Shown piece by piece: positions 22,181 through 32,988 of a stretch of DNA of 62,000 nt. Position 1 is the stretch's first letter. Every line of letters starts with the position of its first letter. The stretch is from positions 59,646 to 121,645 of the forward strand of contig JBBHKE010003393.1 in the NCBI GenBank assembly GCA_037447655.1, read 5' to 3'. The stretch comes from Zygnema cylindricum. Its lineage: Eukaryota > Streptophyta > Zygnematophyceae > Zygnematales > Zygnemataceae. Position numbers and translations under genes: made by a program. The notes below the pieces were generated by a model. The model searched no databases, had not been told where the DNA came from, and saw only the letters and a program-made list of their open reading frames with translations.

Positions 22181-22664
22181 TGTAATAGGGTTATAGGATT
22201 CGGGTACTTAGTGGCTAGGGCTAAGCTGCTATAGTTGCGGTTCTAGAGCAGTGTAGCTACGATTCTAGACCAGCGCAGCGTAGTAGCGTAGCAACTTAGC
22301 GGCGTAGCAACTGTGTAGCGCAGCACCATAGCAGCGCAGCATAGCAACGCCGCAGAATGTAGAATGAGCATTATAGTTCAAGAAAAATGTTTGGATAGAT
22401 CTCGGGTGACCGGGAAGGTCCACGTGTACAGTTGTACCATACTAGGTTGACTAGTAGCTAGCTAGTTTAAATAGTCAGGTAGGCTTGTGAATAGGAGACT
22501 TGAAGTATACCTACGCAACGAGCGCAACCTTGTACCCTCTTCCAAGTAATAAAACGCAACCTTGTCTGTTAGTGTTGTGTGCTCCTGCTATTGTTACGGG
22601 AAGATCCTTGGTGTTTTTCCGCTGTGCAATGTGGCGTGTTTGGTGCTATATTGCCCCTTTTACA
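22181..22664 (+). repeat. Gypsy-1 5' LTR
   Basis: 484 bp, TGTAATAGGG...TTTTACA. Contains a run of GCGTAGCAAC/GCGCAGC words (22265-22350), the word GGTGACCGGGAAGGTCCACG, and near the end AAGTAATAAAACGC, a plausible polyadenylation region. Confidence 0.93.
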
Positions 22665-22665
22665 C

Positions 22666-22678
22666 TGGTATCAGAGCC
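22666..22678 (+). other. Gypsy-1 primer-binding site, 3' end of initiator tRNA-Met
   Basis: TGGTATCAGAGCC, one base after the LTR, is the complement of the 3' end of plant initiator tRNA-Met. This is the usual plant LTR-element primer and contrasts with the internal-tRNA site of the copia elements here. Confidence 0.92.
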
Positions 22679-22699
22679 ATTTTCCTGTGACTCAAGAGC

Positions 22700-23640
22700 A
22701 TGGATGAACACGACGTATCCACTACAAAAATGTTGGCGCAAGTTCTCATGGAGTTAGAAAGTGTGAGATTACAGAACGTGCAGCTGAGAAACACCGTCGC
22801 AGCCTTGGAGTCTCGTCAAGGGGGGCGACCTCATGGAAGCATAGAGAGAAAATTCGGAGACCAAAATTAAGGCTTCCTGATGAGTTTGACCCTCCAAGAC
22901 AGAAAAACCTTGACACATGGCTATTCTCCGTTGCGAACTATCTCGAGAATTTTCCTAGCCTATCAGATCGTGAGAAGATTCACTACGCGGGTGGTCTTCT
23001 TGAAGGGGCACCGGGGGCATGGTGGAGGACATTGGTGGAGGACGATGAGATACCAACCGTCTGGGCGCTCTTCGTTCAACTTCTCCGCGACGCTTGGCAG
23101 CCCGTCAACACGGTGAAGGCGGCAAGAGATAAGATCGCAGTATTGAAGCAACGAACTTCAGTGATGGAGTTTACGCAGCGGTTCTTGGAATGCAAAGTTC
23201 AAATACCTACGATGAAGAAGGATAAAGACGTGGATCGCTACGTGAAGGGGCTTAAATTGTCTATTCGTAGGGATGTGGAACAATGGCTTGCTCGGGAAAG
23301 CACGACTCCTACGCTCTCGGCAATCATCCTGTTTGCGGAGCGGACTGATTCGGTCGACTTTAACCTTCAAAGACCTTATCACTACGGGTCGTGCAGTAGC
23401 GGAGGAAACCGACGAGACGATGGTCCAACCCCCATGGAGCTCAGCGCTATCAACGAGGATAAGGAAGTAGTCAACGTCCTACGGAAAAAGAAGAAACCTA
23501 CCAAGACCAAGAACAATGACTTATCCTTTGAGGAGATCCAACGGAGGAGGTAAAATGGCCTATGCTTCCAGTGCGGTTCCCAAGATCATATGGCTCGAGA
23601 GTGTCCAAAATGGAAAGGTACCAAAAAGGGAAAACTTAGC
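22700..23640 (+). pseudogene. Gypsy-1 gag
   Basis: ATG at 22700 opens a 56-codon piece with a short coiled coil (MLAQVLMELESVRLQNVQL). A frameshift at or near the G6 run at 22820-22825 moves to the frame that carries the Gag capsid region: WLFSVANYLENFPSLSD, GAPGAWWRTL, FVQLLRDAWQP. A TAA at 23551-23553 precedes the zinc knuckle CFQCGSQDHMAREC (about 23563-23604), which is intact (CX2CX4HX4C). The copy at 61127 has the same frameshift but CAA instead of this stop, so the stop is later than the duplication. Confidence 0.87.
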
Positions 23641-24309
23641 GTTATGAGGTTAGCCGGTGAAGGAGGAGACCCTTTGATATTTCAGGGTCAAATTAGAATG
23701 AGCGCAACTAACTTCATGGTGGACTCCGGAGTATCGGGGAACTTCATTAACGAGGCGACGATGAAAAGGTTGAAACTTCATCTTGTGGTACTAAAGGATC
23801 ATAAGTCGGTACAATTGGTTGACGAAAGTTCCTTGTCAATAACCCATCGTACCTCGAGGTTACGCGTCGGTATTGAGAAATTCCGATGGTACGACACGCT
23901 TCATGTATTACCTCTTGGGGACCATGAGGTAATCTTGGGGAAGCCGTGGCTGCAAAAATGGAATCCGACGATCGATTGGAGAAGTGGCGCTATGAGAGTG
24001 AAGAAAGGGGAAGAAGATTTTGAGGTAAAAGCGGGAGCGGCTGGTAAGGAAGCGGAAGAGGGACGCTTCCTTTCGGCATTACAGCCGAAGAGGGCACTCA
24101 AAAGAGGGGAAACGATTAGTATGGCGATCGTCCAGCTAATGGAGGAGGCGAAAGAGGAGATTCCGAAAGAATGGAAGAAGAAGGACCCCGACTTCGACTC
24201 AAAAGAGAGGGACGACATAGGAAAGACTTTCGACGAGGCCTCGGAAGTCGTGACAAAACTTCTCGAGGAGTACGTAGACGTATTTCCCCCTAAGCTCCCC
24301 GAAGGATAA
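23605..24309 (+). pseudogene. Gypsy-1 aspartic protease
   Basis: Open from the zinc knuckle to TAA at 24307-24309. Retropepsin motif FMVDSGVSGNFI (DSG; the usual DSGA/T is DSGV) and the second conserved block HEVILGKPWLQKW. It then runs through a charged linker into the start of RT (EEYVDVFPPKLPEG), where the stop cuts it off. Confidence 0.88.
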
Positions 24310-25258
24310 CCTCCAAAGCGCGAGGTAGACACTAAGATAGAGCTTGTTCCCGGAGCGGTAGCCCATGCTTATAGGATGTACAAGATGAGTTACAACGAGT
24401 TAGACGAGCTCAAAAAGCAACTCAGGGAGTTGGTCAAACCCGGAGCAATCGAACTGAGCAAGTCACCGTATGGAGCCCCCGTTCTTTTCGTAAACAAGAA
24501 AGATGGAGGTTTCCGTATGTGTATAGACTACCAAGCGCTAAACAAATAAACGGTGAAGAATGCGTACCCTTTACCGAGGATTGACGAGTTATTGGATCGA
24601 CTGCGCGAAGCTAAATATTTTTCCAAGATAGAATTATGGAGCGGCTACCACCAGATGAGAATTGCCGAGGAGGATGTGGAAAAGACGGCATTTACAACTC
24701 GGTACGGTCATTTCTAGTTTCGGGTAATGCCGTTCGGGTTGACTAATGCACCGGCAACTTCTTGCATTTAATGAATTCCATCTTTCGGCAATATCTGGAC
24801 GCGTTTGTAATCGTCTTCCTAGACGACATCCTGGTGTATAGCCGAACGCAAGAGGAACATATAAAGCATCTCCGGACGGTCCTACAAGTCCTTCAAGAAA
24901 ATAAGTTGTACGCAAAGAGAAGCAAATGTGATTTCTTTAAGGAGAAAATTGATTTTCTGGGCCATGTGGTGAGCCGGGACGAGATCGCAGTGGATCCTAA
25001 CAAAACAAGGGCAGTGAGGGAGTGGCTGCAGCAGGAGAATATTACGAAATTACGGAGCTTTCTAGGATTGTGCTCCTACTACTGCCGTTTTGTCGAAGGT
25101 TTCGCAGAAATCGCTTCACCCCTCACCGAGTTACTCAAGAATGACGTGCCTTATGAGTGGAAATCGGCGCAAGGGGCAGCCTTTAACACGGTAAAGGAGC
25201 GGTTGGTCACCGCCCCTGTGTTAGCTGTTCCCGACCCGAGCTTACATTGGACGATATG
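24310..25258 (+). pseudogene. Gypsy-1 reverse transcriptase
   Basis: Ty3-type RT blocks: [53 protein letters not shown] (normally DL; first catalytic Asp replaced by Glu), [10 protein letters not shown], then after a frameshift near 24765 the active-site box FLDDILVYS (about 24812-24838) and FLGHVVSRD. Stops at 24547 and 24716 as well as the shift abolish the product. Confidence 0.9.
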
Positions 25259-25640
25259 ATCGACGCCAACGATACGACTATTGGAGCAATCCTTATGCAG
25301 GATCAAGGAAAAGGCCTTCAACCCATTGCCTATGACAGTCGAAAACTAAAGGCAGCAGAGCTTAAGTGGGCCACACATGAAAAAGAGACAATTGCAATCA
25401 TCAATGCGCTGGAGGTTTGGATATGTTACGTCCAAGGAAAACGGATCACAATTATCACGGATCACCACGCTCTACAATATCTGCAAACACCGCTAAAGTT
25501 GTTCAATAAACAAGTGCGATGGATGACATTTCTTCAGACATTCGGACAAGAACTTGTCATCGAGTATAAGCCGGGCAAAACAAACCCGGCGGATGCGCTG
25601 TCAAAAACACCCGGAGTCGCTGCGCTGGTAGCGGAGCAAC
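25259..25640 (+). pseudogene. Gypsy-1 RNase H
   Basis: Ty3 RNase H blocks: NDTTIGAILMQDQG, PIAYDSRKL, HEKETIAIINALEVW, ITDHHALQYL, PGKTNPADALSKTP. It lies after a stop at 25256-25258 and is then open into the integrase, so from here to 26386 a single long frame survives. Confidence 0.9.
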
Positions 25641-26990
25641 GACCGCAAGCATCGCAAAATGTACACATAAACTCTGTGAAAGAGAACACCGCAGCCTCGA
25701 CCGCAGCGCAAAATCTGAAACTTAGCGAAGTCATCAGTATAGTGCAAGTGGACGAACAGTGGTTAAGCAGGATAAAGGCCGCCTACGACGACGACGACAC
25801 ATTGAAGGATCTCATTAAACAGAAGGTACTAGTTCAAATAGCCAACGGCATGTGGCGAAACAGACCAAGTAAAACAATACGACTGTTTGTTCCGACAAAT
25901 ATGGAGTTACGTCATACGATTCTTAAAATGAGTCACGATGAGCCGCTCAGTGGAAATTTTGGGCGGGATAAAACAATTGCGCGTGTCGCTGAGGCGTATA
26001 ACTGGCCGAACATGACTCACGACATTGCGAAATATGTCCGGACGTGCGACTCCTTTAACAGAAACAAATCGGAACCAGGGGAACAAGGTCTGTTACAACC
26101 CCTTTCCATACCATTTGTTCCTTGGGAAGCGATTTCGATGGATTTTATCGTAGCTCTTCTGCTGACGAAGGAGGGCTACGACTCAATCTTCGTTGTCGTG
26201 GATTACTCAACGAAAATGGCCCATTTCCTACCCACATCCACCACAGCCATTGCACGAGATATCGTGAACTTATTCTTTCTGGAGATATTCCGCCGTCACG
26301 GACTTCCGAAGAAGATCGTCAGCGTCTGCGATTGCAAATTCGTGAGCCACTTTTGGCGAAATCTATTTGCTCTCTGTGGCACGTAATTGGCCATGTTCAC
26401 AGCCTACCACCCTCAAACTGATGGTCAGACTGAAAGGGTGAATCGAACTCTTGAGGAAGCGTTGCGGGCTTATGTCTCGGTGCACCAAACAAATTGGGTG
26501 GACCATTTAACGGCGATCGAGGTGGCGTACAACAGTGCGGTGCACTCGTCTACGAATGCTACGCCATTCTCACTAAATGGACGACAACCCACTCTTCCCC
26601 AAAATTTACTAGTAGCGGATTGCCATACGCCGGCAGCTCTGGATTTTGCCAAAACGCTGCAAGGAAACCTAGAAAAGGTGACGAAGGCACTACAGTTAGC
26701 AAAAGATCGCCAAAAGTCGCAGGCCAACGCTCACGGAAAGGACGCTATCTTTGGCGTGGGGGGGAAAGTTCGCCTTAATATAGCAAACCTCTCCTTGCGT
26801 CGTGCCCTCTCTAAGAAGTTGGCACCAAAATTCACGCGCCCATTCACAGTTCTTTCCCGTGTGGGCGACGTGGCTTATAAGTTGGATATTCCGAATGACT
26901 GGAATATCTATAATGTCTTCCATGTTTCACTCCTTAAACCATTCCGCGACCCTGATTCGATGTTTCCTAATCGACGACAAATACTCCTTT
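25641..26990 (+). pseudogene. Gypsy-1 integrase
   Basis: N-terminal HHCC finger is damaged: MSHDEPLSGNFGRDKT (the second His is Asn) and TCDSFNRNK (the second Cys is Phe). Catalytic core: Asp in AISMDFIVALL, second Asp in VSVCDCKFVSHFW (usually SDRDPKF), Glu in HPQTDGQTERVNRTLEEALR. A stop at 26384-26386 falls between the second and third motif. The GPY/F-like C-terminal part follows: FTRPFTVLSRVGDVAYKLD and NVFHVSLLKPF. Confidence 0.9.
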
Positions 26991-27006
26991 ACCACCTGTT
27001 CAGGGT

Positions 27007-27357
27007 ACCTCGGACGAGTATGAGGTGGAAGAGATCCTACAGTCGCGCCGCTCTCGGAACTCCAACTCGAGCCAATATTTGGTGCGTTGGAAGGGCTACG
27101 GTGCTGAGGATGACTCTTGGGTAGACGAGGAGGATCTGCATTCCCCAGAGTTACTGCGCCGATTTCAGCAGAGTGAGGATACTCGGCTGCACCGAAGGGG
27201 CAATCGAAGCGGCCGCAATAAAAGAGCGAAGCGCAGTGTCGCAACCATCGCAATTATATTGGGGACACGACAAAGGAACGCAGTGGCAATGTTACCGCAC
27301 CGCAGCGCTATAGCAACGCAGCCACCGCAACGCAACATGGATACGATGCTGTCATAG
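27007..27357 (+). pseudogene. Gypsy-1 chromodomain
   Basis: After a frameshift near 27000 the sequence encodes a chromodomain: EVEEILQSRR, SQYLVRWKGYGAEDDSW, VDEEDLHSPELLRRF. The aromatic cage positions W (RWKGY) and W (DDSW) are present. Chromodomains at the integrase C-terminus define chromoviruses and direct insertion to marked chromatin. A basic tail (RRGNRSGRNKRAKR) follows to the stop at 27355-27357. Confidence 0.9.
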
Positions 27358-27662
27358 GATCGCAGCGCCACCGCTGCGCTCACAGGGAAGCGCAAGGGCA
27401 CAATTGTGCTTCACCACATTGGTAACAACGAACCCTCGGTTCGCCGCAGCAGCGCACCTTTATAAATGTTGGACCTTGCGATACCCTCGCACGCTGCGAG
27501 GCTTCGCATAGTCCAGAAGTGAAACCCTCAACCCTCAATGATAAAGGCGCCATCCCCCCTCGCGACCAGCCTAGTCTTGGCACCTTAGAAATTGCTTCCC
27601 TCCGCACAGTCAGATTGCCTTCACTTTTGGAATTACTAGAATTGTCTTGTACAGCCGTGTCT

Positions 27663-28236
27663 ATGGCATCGTCCTCCTCTCCACCACCGAAAAGGAGGAG
27701 ACTTGTACGAGTGGGGCAAGAAGATGTGATCCGTCCCTAATGATTATTAATGGCGGCGGAGGCCATGGTAGAGGCAGACCGGAGAAGAGAGGTGGAGGCG
27801 GAGCAGGAACCAAAAGAAACCACCAGCAGCGAGGTAGGGCCGGTAGAGACCTGTGAACATAGGGGTCGGAAAACTCACAAGACCCCGAATACACCCCAAC
27901 CCGAGAAGGGGATCAGGAATGTAAGGAAGATCATGAGCTCTCGGAGGCGGAGGAACCAGAATAAGAACCAACACCTCTGCCAATTGAGGAGCGCCCCTCG
28001 GATCTAGAGGTGATGAGGGACCCCAACAATGAGAGCACCGCTGACGAGCAATCCTCCGAAAGCATGGAAAAGAAAGCAAAAGCACAATACCTTAGTGGAG
28101 ACGAGGTGTTTCTCCATCGGAAAGTCAAAGGGAGACAATCGAGGAGAGTGAACAAGGAGAGGAAATTCTCGATTACCTTTTTCTGCTTCTAGCCAACTCA
28201 CAACATCCGCATCTCGCCTTCACCTTCACGAAGCCC
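27663..28236 (+). pseudogene. Gypsy-1 extra 3' region, frame-shifted N-terminal part
   Basis: Begins MASSSSPPPKRRRLVRVG, in which PPPKRRRLV looks like a nuclear localisation signal, and stops at 27738-27740. Continuations in other frames are charged: an E/R-rich piece at 27750-28007, an E/S/K-rich piece at 28010-28192, and finally EILDYLFLLLANS running into the next frame. This looks like one ancestral protein with several indels. It lies between the chromodomain and the 3' LTR, where most chromoviruses have little coding sequence. Confidence 0.45.
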
Positions 28237-28842
28237 TTGTATTGGGACCCCAAGGAGTGGCTTGAGGAGTGGCGTACGGGAAAACCTAGGGATCCTATCT
28301 TTATTCCCGCCAGCGTACCATCACACCCGACCTCGAATTTTATGAGACTTAAAGACCTCGGGACCAATCACAAGGGTTATGTGCAGCTAAACCCACAAAT
28401 TCTACCGTTTGTGGAAGTAGTGGATGACAACTACCGGTACAGGATAGATGTTCCAAGGTTACTCTTTCATTACCACGCGTGGGATGTCCGCCTCCCTGAC
28501 ATCATCCCTAGGGCGGAGGTCACCCCTGAGGTACCGGCACTCAAGCTGGCCCGAAAGAATGCTCTGCAGCGGGCTCGAGCACCAAGAAAACACATGTCCT
28601 TCAAGTTACAGAAAGTACCTCGGTGGGAACCAACAAACGAAGGGGCGGAGGAAGTTCCCCCATTGATCGAACCCGAAGAACCCCAAGGTCCGGTACCCGA
28701 GGAGCCTGCACCGGCACCCATTGCGCCGCAAACCGAAACACCCGACTCTTCACTTGAGGAGGGGGGAGACCAGGTTCGGGAGCGAATCACTCGGAGGCGA
28801 TTGGCGGTGGTAGATCATAACATTGAGTTGTTGAAGACTTGA
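28237..28842 (+). CDS. Gypsy-1 extra 3' ORF, unknown protein
   Basis: 201 codons. No family recognised. The N-terminal half looks globular, with aromatic-rich blocks LYWDPKEWLEEWRTGKP, YVQLNPQILPFVEVVDDN, YRYRIDVPRLLFHYHAWDV. The C-terminal half is proline/glutamate-rich (EEPQGPVPEEPAPAPIAP), then basic (RERITRRRLAVV). After the stop at 28840-28842 the same frame continues as a short coiled coil (CEQLQNQLDALRQEFD) before further stops. There is no signal peptide or transmembrane segment, so an envelope protein is unlikely. The frame also opens upstream of the Met, so the true start is probably earlier. It may be an accessory gene of this chromovirus lineage or a captured host gene. Confidence 0.5.
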   Translation: MYWDPKEWLEEWRTGKPRDPIFIPASVPSHPTSNFMRLKDLGTNHKGYVQLNPQILPFVEVVDDNYRYRIDVPRLLFHYHAWDVRLPDIIPRAEVTPEVPALKLARKNALQRARAPRKHMSFKLQKVPRWEPTNEGAEEVPPLIEPEEPQGPVPEEPAPAPIAPQTETPDSSLEEGGDQVRERITRRRLAVVDHNIELLKT

Positions 28843-28986
28843 TGTGAGCAGCTCCAAAATCAACTCGACGCCCTTCGCCAGGAGTTCGATTAGTATCGCG
28901 AGGAAACATACGATATACTCTGGCAGTTGCAATTTCCTTGAGCAAGTCAAGGTTCAGCGGGACGCTGAATCCTTAGTCACAGGCAC

Positions 28987-29324
28987 TGTAACAGGGTTAC
29001 AGGATTCGCGTACATAGTGGCTAGGGCTAGGCTGCTATAGTTGCAGTTCTAGAGCAACGCAGCTGCGATTCCAGACCAGCGTAGCGTAGCAACATAGCAA
29101 CTTAACGGCGTAGCAACTCTATAGCGCAGCAACATAGCAGCGTAGCATAGCAACGCCGCATAATGTAGAATGAGCGGTATTGTTATAGAAGAATATTTCG
29201 ATAGATCTCGGGTGACCGGGAAGGTCCACGTGTACAGTTCTACCGTACTAGGTTGACTAGCAGCTAGCTAGTTTAAATAGTCAGTTAGGCTTGTGAATAG
29301 GAGACTAGAAGTACACCTACGGAG
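28987..29324 (+). repeat. Gypsy-1 3' LTR, left part
   Basis: TGTAACAGGGTTACAGG... aligns with 22181 onward and breaks at ACACCTAC|GGAG where copia-2 is inserted. No clear polypurine tract precedes it. Confidence 0.9.
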
Positions 29325-30380
29325 TGAAACTCAAGGACCTCCATAAGTCCTCAGAGTGGACAGCTTCCAAGAAGCCTCTAGGATAACTCTGACCCTTTTG
29401 TGTTTCATCAAAAACAACTGCCACCCTGACAGACAAAAAATCTAGCCACCTGCCCCCATGTGAAGGCAAGACTCCCTTGAGTCTATAGCAAAAATAATCT
29501 CTGAATTTGCTCCCGTGAGCATTAAGTTATGGAGGGTCAAAGTTGACATTTTGTACAAAAGCTCTCTGGGAGAGAGGGTCCTATCTCCTAATTTTTCTAA
29601 GTCTTATCTCTCTCACAGACTCTATCTACTGATGTACGGAACCAATCAGGGTACAGTTCTATACGCAAAAGTACAGCTGCCGGTGTACTTTATGTACGGA
29701 CATTGTACGACATGGCCTAAATGTTGACACATGTCATATCCGGATTCGGTGCCATAATCTCCGGAGATTCCACGATCCAATGTAATTTCGCCACGCGTCA
29801 TCCGATGTGGCGATGGCCACAAACCGCCGAAATCTTCTTCCGCGATCTCGGCGCTAATTCCGGCCGTCCGATTAAATTCGAATTTAATCGTAGCCGTAAT
29901 ACATGCATGCGCGGTATTCGTTTTACTTCAAAAATAAATGCGCGGTATTGATTTCTTGTCCGTACCGCAATCCGTACTTATACATTACCGGATATATGTG
30001 TGCCGTAACTAATAACAGTTAAATGATGTATCCTACGTAAACATGTTTAAATAAATATCAAACTATATACTACGTAACACTAGTCTTAGACTTAACGGCT
30101 AAGGCTACCGGCTATTTAATGTTTGTCAACCGGTAGGTTCAAGGATCAATTCCTTTGGCCGGCACATTCCTTTAAGATAATTAAAACCCTAACTAATATA
30201 AATTTCCCGTAAACCTTTGGAAAGCCTAGGTAGCCATGGCTCTAGCTCCCTCTCCAATTTCTCAATGACTGTGACAAGTTTGAGAGTTGGAGAGAGAAGT
30301 TAGAGGTAGAATGCCTTGGCTTCTTTCTATATTTCTATTTAGACCTAGAAAATACTAAATATAGACCATTAATTTCTACA
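29325..30380 (-). repeat. Copia-2 3' LTR
   Basis: 1056 bp; on the minus strand TGTAGAAATTAATGG...CA, preceded by the polypurine tract GAAAATAAGGGGAG (complement of 30381-30394). It holds a plus-strand tRNA-like block at about 30095-30170 with AGGTTCAAGGATCAATTCC. Confidence 0.9.
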
Positions 30381-30582
30381 CTCCCCTTATTTTCTAGTCA
30401 ATCTTTAATTTCAGAGCGCACTTCTCCCTGCAGAAAATTAGCTTAGGGGAAGGCACAGGTTTGGTCATCATATCTGCTACCATCTAACTATTTGGTCTCT
30501 ACTCTAAACTGATTATTTTGTTTTCTACTTTCTCTCTAACAAAACTGAGTCTGATGTCCATGTGTTTGGCTTTAAAATGATG

Positions 30583-31700
30583 TTAAGGATTGGCAGAAAT
30601 ATCGATTGCAGCCTTATAATCACAAAAATATTTCTGCACACCACTCTTAAGGTGACCAAGCTCACCAAGCAAAGACTTGACCCACATCAATTCTTTTACA
30701 GCAGAGCAAGAGGCTATATACTCAGCCTCCATGGTGGAAAGAGCAATAACCTTTTGTTGCTTGTTACTCAAACAGCAAGCCCCATCACCCACATATAATA
30801 CATATCCAGAAGTGCATCTCCTCATCGGAGCATCACCATAACTAGCATCACTCCAAGTAGTGATGTCAGTATTCTCCCCACCCAAATGCAACCATAGATC
30901 CCTAGTTCCTATCAAATATCTAAGGACTCTCTTAGCTGCCTCCCAATCCTTCTTAGTGGGAGCATTTAGACTTCTGCTCTGCACTCCTACAGCTGCAGCT
31001 AAATCCGGCCGGGTAGAATTCATAAAATAGATTAGACTTCCCACTACTTGCTTGTAAGGAATAGTCTGCATGAACTTTTGTTCTTCAGGAGATAATTCCT
31101 CGTCTAAGACTATGACTCCTTCTTCCTCACTCCCCTCACTTCCCTTCTTCAACTCCATTGGAGTTGTATAACTATTAGCTTTATCCATTTGAAATTTTTC
31201 AAGCATGTTCCCAATTGCTTCCTTTTGATTCAATCTTATAATTTTTCTCTTTCGGTCTCTCTCTACTTGAATTCCCAAAATATATTTTGCTTCCCCCATA
31301 TCCTTCATTTCAAATCTCCCCTTAAGATCGGTTTTCAGTTTATTAATTTTTTCCATTGATTTACTTAAAACAAGAAAATCATCAACATAAATTGCAATAA
31401 ATATAAAACCTTCCTCATCTTTGAAAACATAGATTGAGTGATCTGAGCTGATCCAAATATATCCTAGACCGGTAAGAAACTCATCAAGCTTCTTATTCCA
31501 CTGTCGAGGCGCCTATTTCAAACTATAAAGAGATTTAATCAGCCGGCATACTTTACTCTCCTCTCCTTCCTCCACAAAACCTTCGGGTTGTCGCATGAAG
31601 ATCTCCTCTTCCAATTCTCCATGCAAAAAGGTTGTCTTGATTTCCATCTAGTACACTTCCATGTCTTCCGTTGCTGCTAAAGTGAGAAGTATGCCGACGG
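30583..31700 (-). pseudogene. Copia-2 RT C-terminal half and RNase H
   Basis: The frame at 30583-31356 is open for 257 codons: GEAKYILGIQVERD, then RNase H blocks FMNSTRPDLAAAVGVQ, WEAAKRVLRYLIGTRDLWL, TTWSDASYGDAPMRRCTSG, VIALSTMEAEYIA, DYKAAIDISANP. It ends at a premature stop. Upstream of its Met the homology continues through the RT active site AIYVDDFLVLSKS, the YSLK.APRQWN block and IFMRQPEGFVEEGEES, with stops in between. This is the best preserved RNase H in the window. Confidence 0.88.
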
Positions 31701-32450
31701 AGGGAAATTTGACCACCGGGCAAAGGTGTCCTGGTAGTCAATTCCCTCCGTTTGTGTAAATCCCTTTGCCACTAATCTGGCTTTGTAGCGCTCGATTGTG
31801 TTATCTGGGTTCATTTTTAATTTGAAATTCCACTTACAACCGATTGGTTTTCCGTTAGGTGGACAATCCACCAGCTCCCAAGTATCGGCTGCCATAATTG
31901 AGGCCATCTCCTCATTGATGGTTGTCTTCCACCGGTTTATTTCTGGACAAGTCATCGCCTCTCCATAAGTTTGAGGTTCATCTTGATGAGATAGTTTAGT
32001 TACCTTGTTATTAACCTGTTTTTCTTGCAATCTTTTGCTACGCCTTCTCCCCCCCTCAAAATTTGAGGCCGGAATAGATGGTTCTCGTGGATTCTTTCAA
32101 ACAAACTCGGCTTCTCCCCTATCCTTTGATTCCAAATCAATTTCCACCACGTCTTCCGCTTCGGGTAGAGTTGTCACTAGAGTTTCCACAGCCGAGTCCT
32201 TTTCGGTCTGATTTGTACTTGCAAGAATGTCATCTTCTCTAAAACCTGGAGAGTTAGAAAGCTCAAAGTCATTGGAATTTTCTGACTCAAATCTGATTTT
32301 TACTGACTTTGTATATTTGAAGGTATCCACAGACTTTTCTTCATCCATCACTACTAGATGCTTTACTAAGATTATATCTTCCCTTTTTAGATCATAAACT
32401 CTATATCCTTTAACATCCTCATCATATCCTAATAAGTATCCCGGTTTTCC
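31677..32450 (-). pseudogene. Copia-2 integrase C-terminal linker and RT N-terminal part
   Basis: Two pieces. At 32097-32351: acidic linker between integrase and RT (for example PEAEDVVEIDLESKD). At 31677-32030: RT start WKTTINEEMASIMAADTWEL, VDCPPNGKPIGCKWNFKLKM, IERYKARLVAKGFTQTEG, then a frameshift after IDYQDTFARW. A stop at about 32095 separates the pieces. Confidence 0.85.
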
Positions 32451-32988
32451 TTAAGGATCTAGCTTCCAATTAGACCGATCAGTATCTAGACTGAATACTT
32501 GACTGCCGAAAACCTTTAAGTGAGATATGTCTGGTTTCCGACCTGTCCATCTCTCATAAGGTGTTTGATCTTTTATAGCTGAAGTAAGAACTATATTATT
32601 CAGGTAATTAGCACAGTTCATTGCTTCTGCCCAAAACCTTTTTCCTATCTTTTTATCTGACAACATACTTCTAGCACTATCACTTAGTGTTCTATTTAAC
32701 CTTTCAGCTACCCCTTTTTGTTTCGGGTTTTCTAGGACTGTCTTTTGGTGTTGGACCCCATCTTCCCTCAGAAAATCCTCAAACTGGTTAGAAGTATACT
32801 CTCCACTATTGTCACTTTGTACTATTGATTGGAGTTTCATGGAGTTTTTCGCTCCTTGCTTTATATTGTCTAAAACAATCTTGAGCTTAGGACTTGTTTT
32901 TCAAAAAATACACTCGCGAATACCGAGACAAATCATCAGTGATAGTCATCATAAATCTCTTCCCCCCCGGTGAGGGCACTTTAGCCGG
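32451..32988 (-). pseudogene. Copia-2 integrase core
   Basis: Catalytic Asp in MTITDDLSRYSRVYFLK (about 32885-32950), second Asp in VQSDNSGEYTSNQF, Glu in NPKQKGVAERLNRTLSD, so all three acidic residues remain. Then RFWAEAMNCANYL, TPYERWTGRKPDISHLKVFG. A frameshift near 32850 and a stop at 32451-32453 interrupt it. Confidence 0.88.

Noticed and set aside
28237-28842. Envelope protein making gypsy-1 a retrovirus-like element
   Set aside because: No signal peptide, transmembrane helix or cysteine-rich ectodomain; the sequence is Pro/Glu-rich and basic instead.
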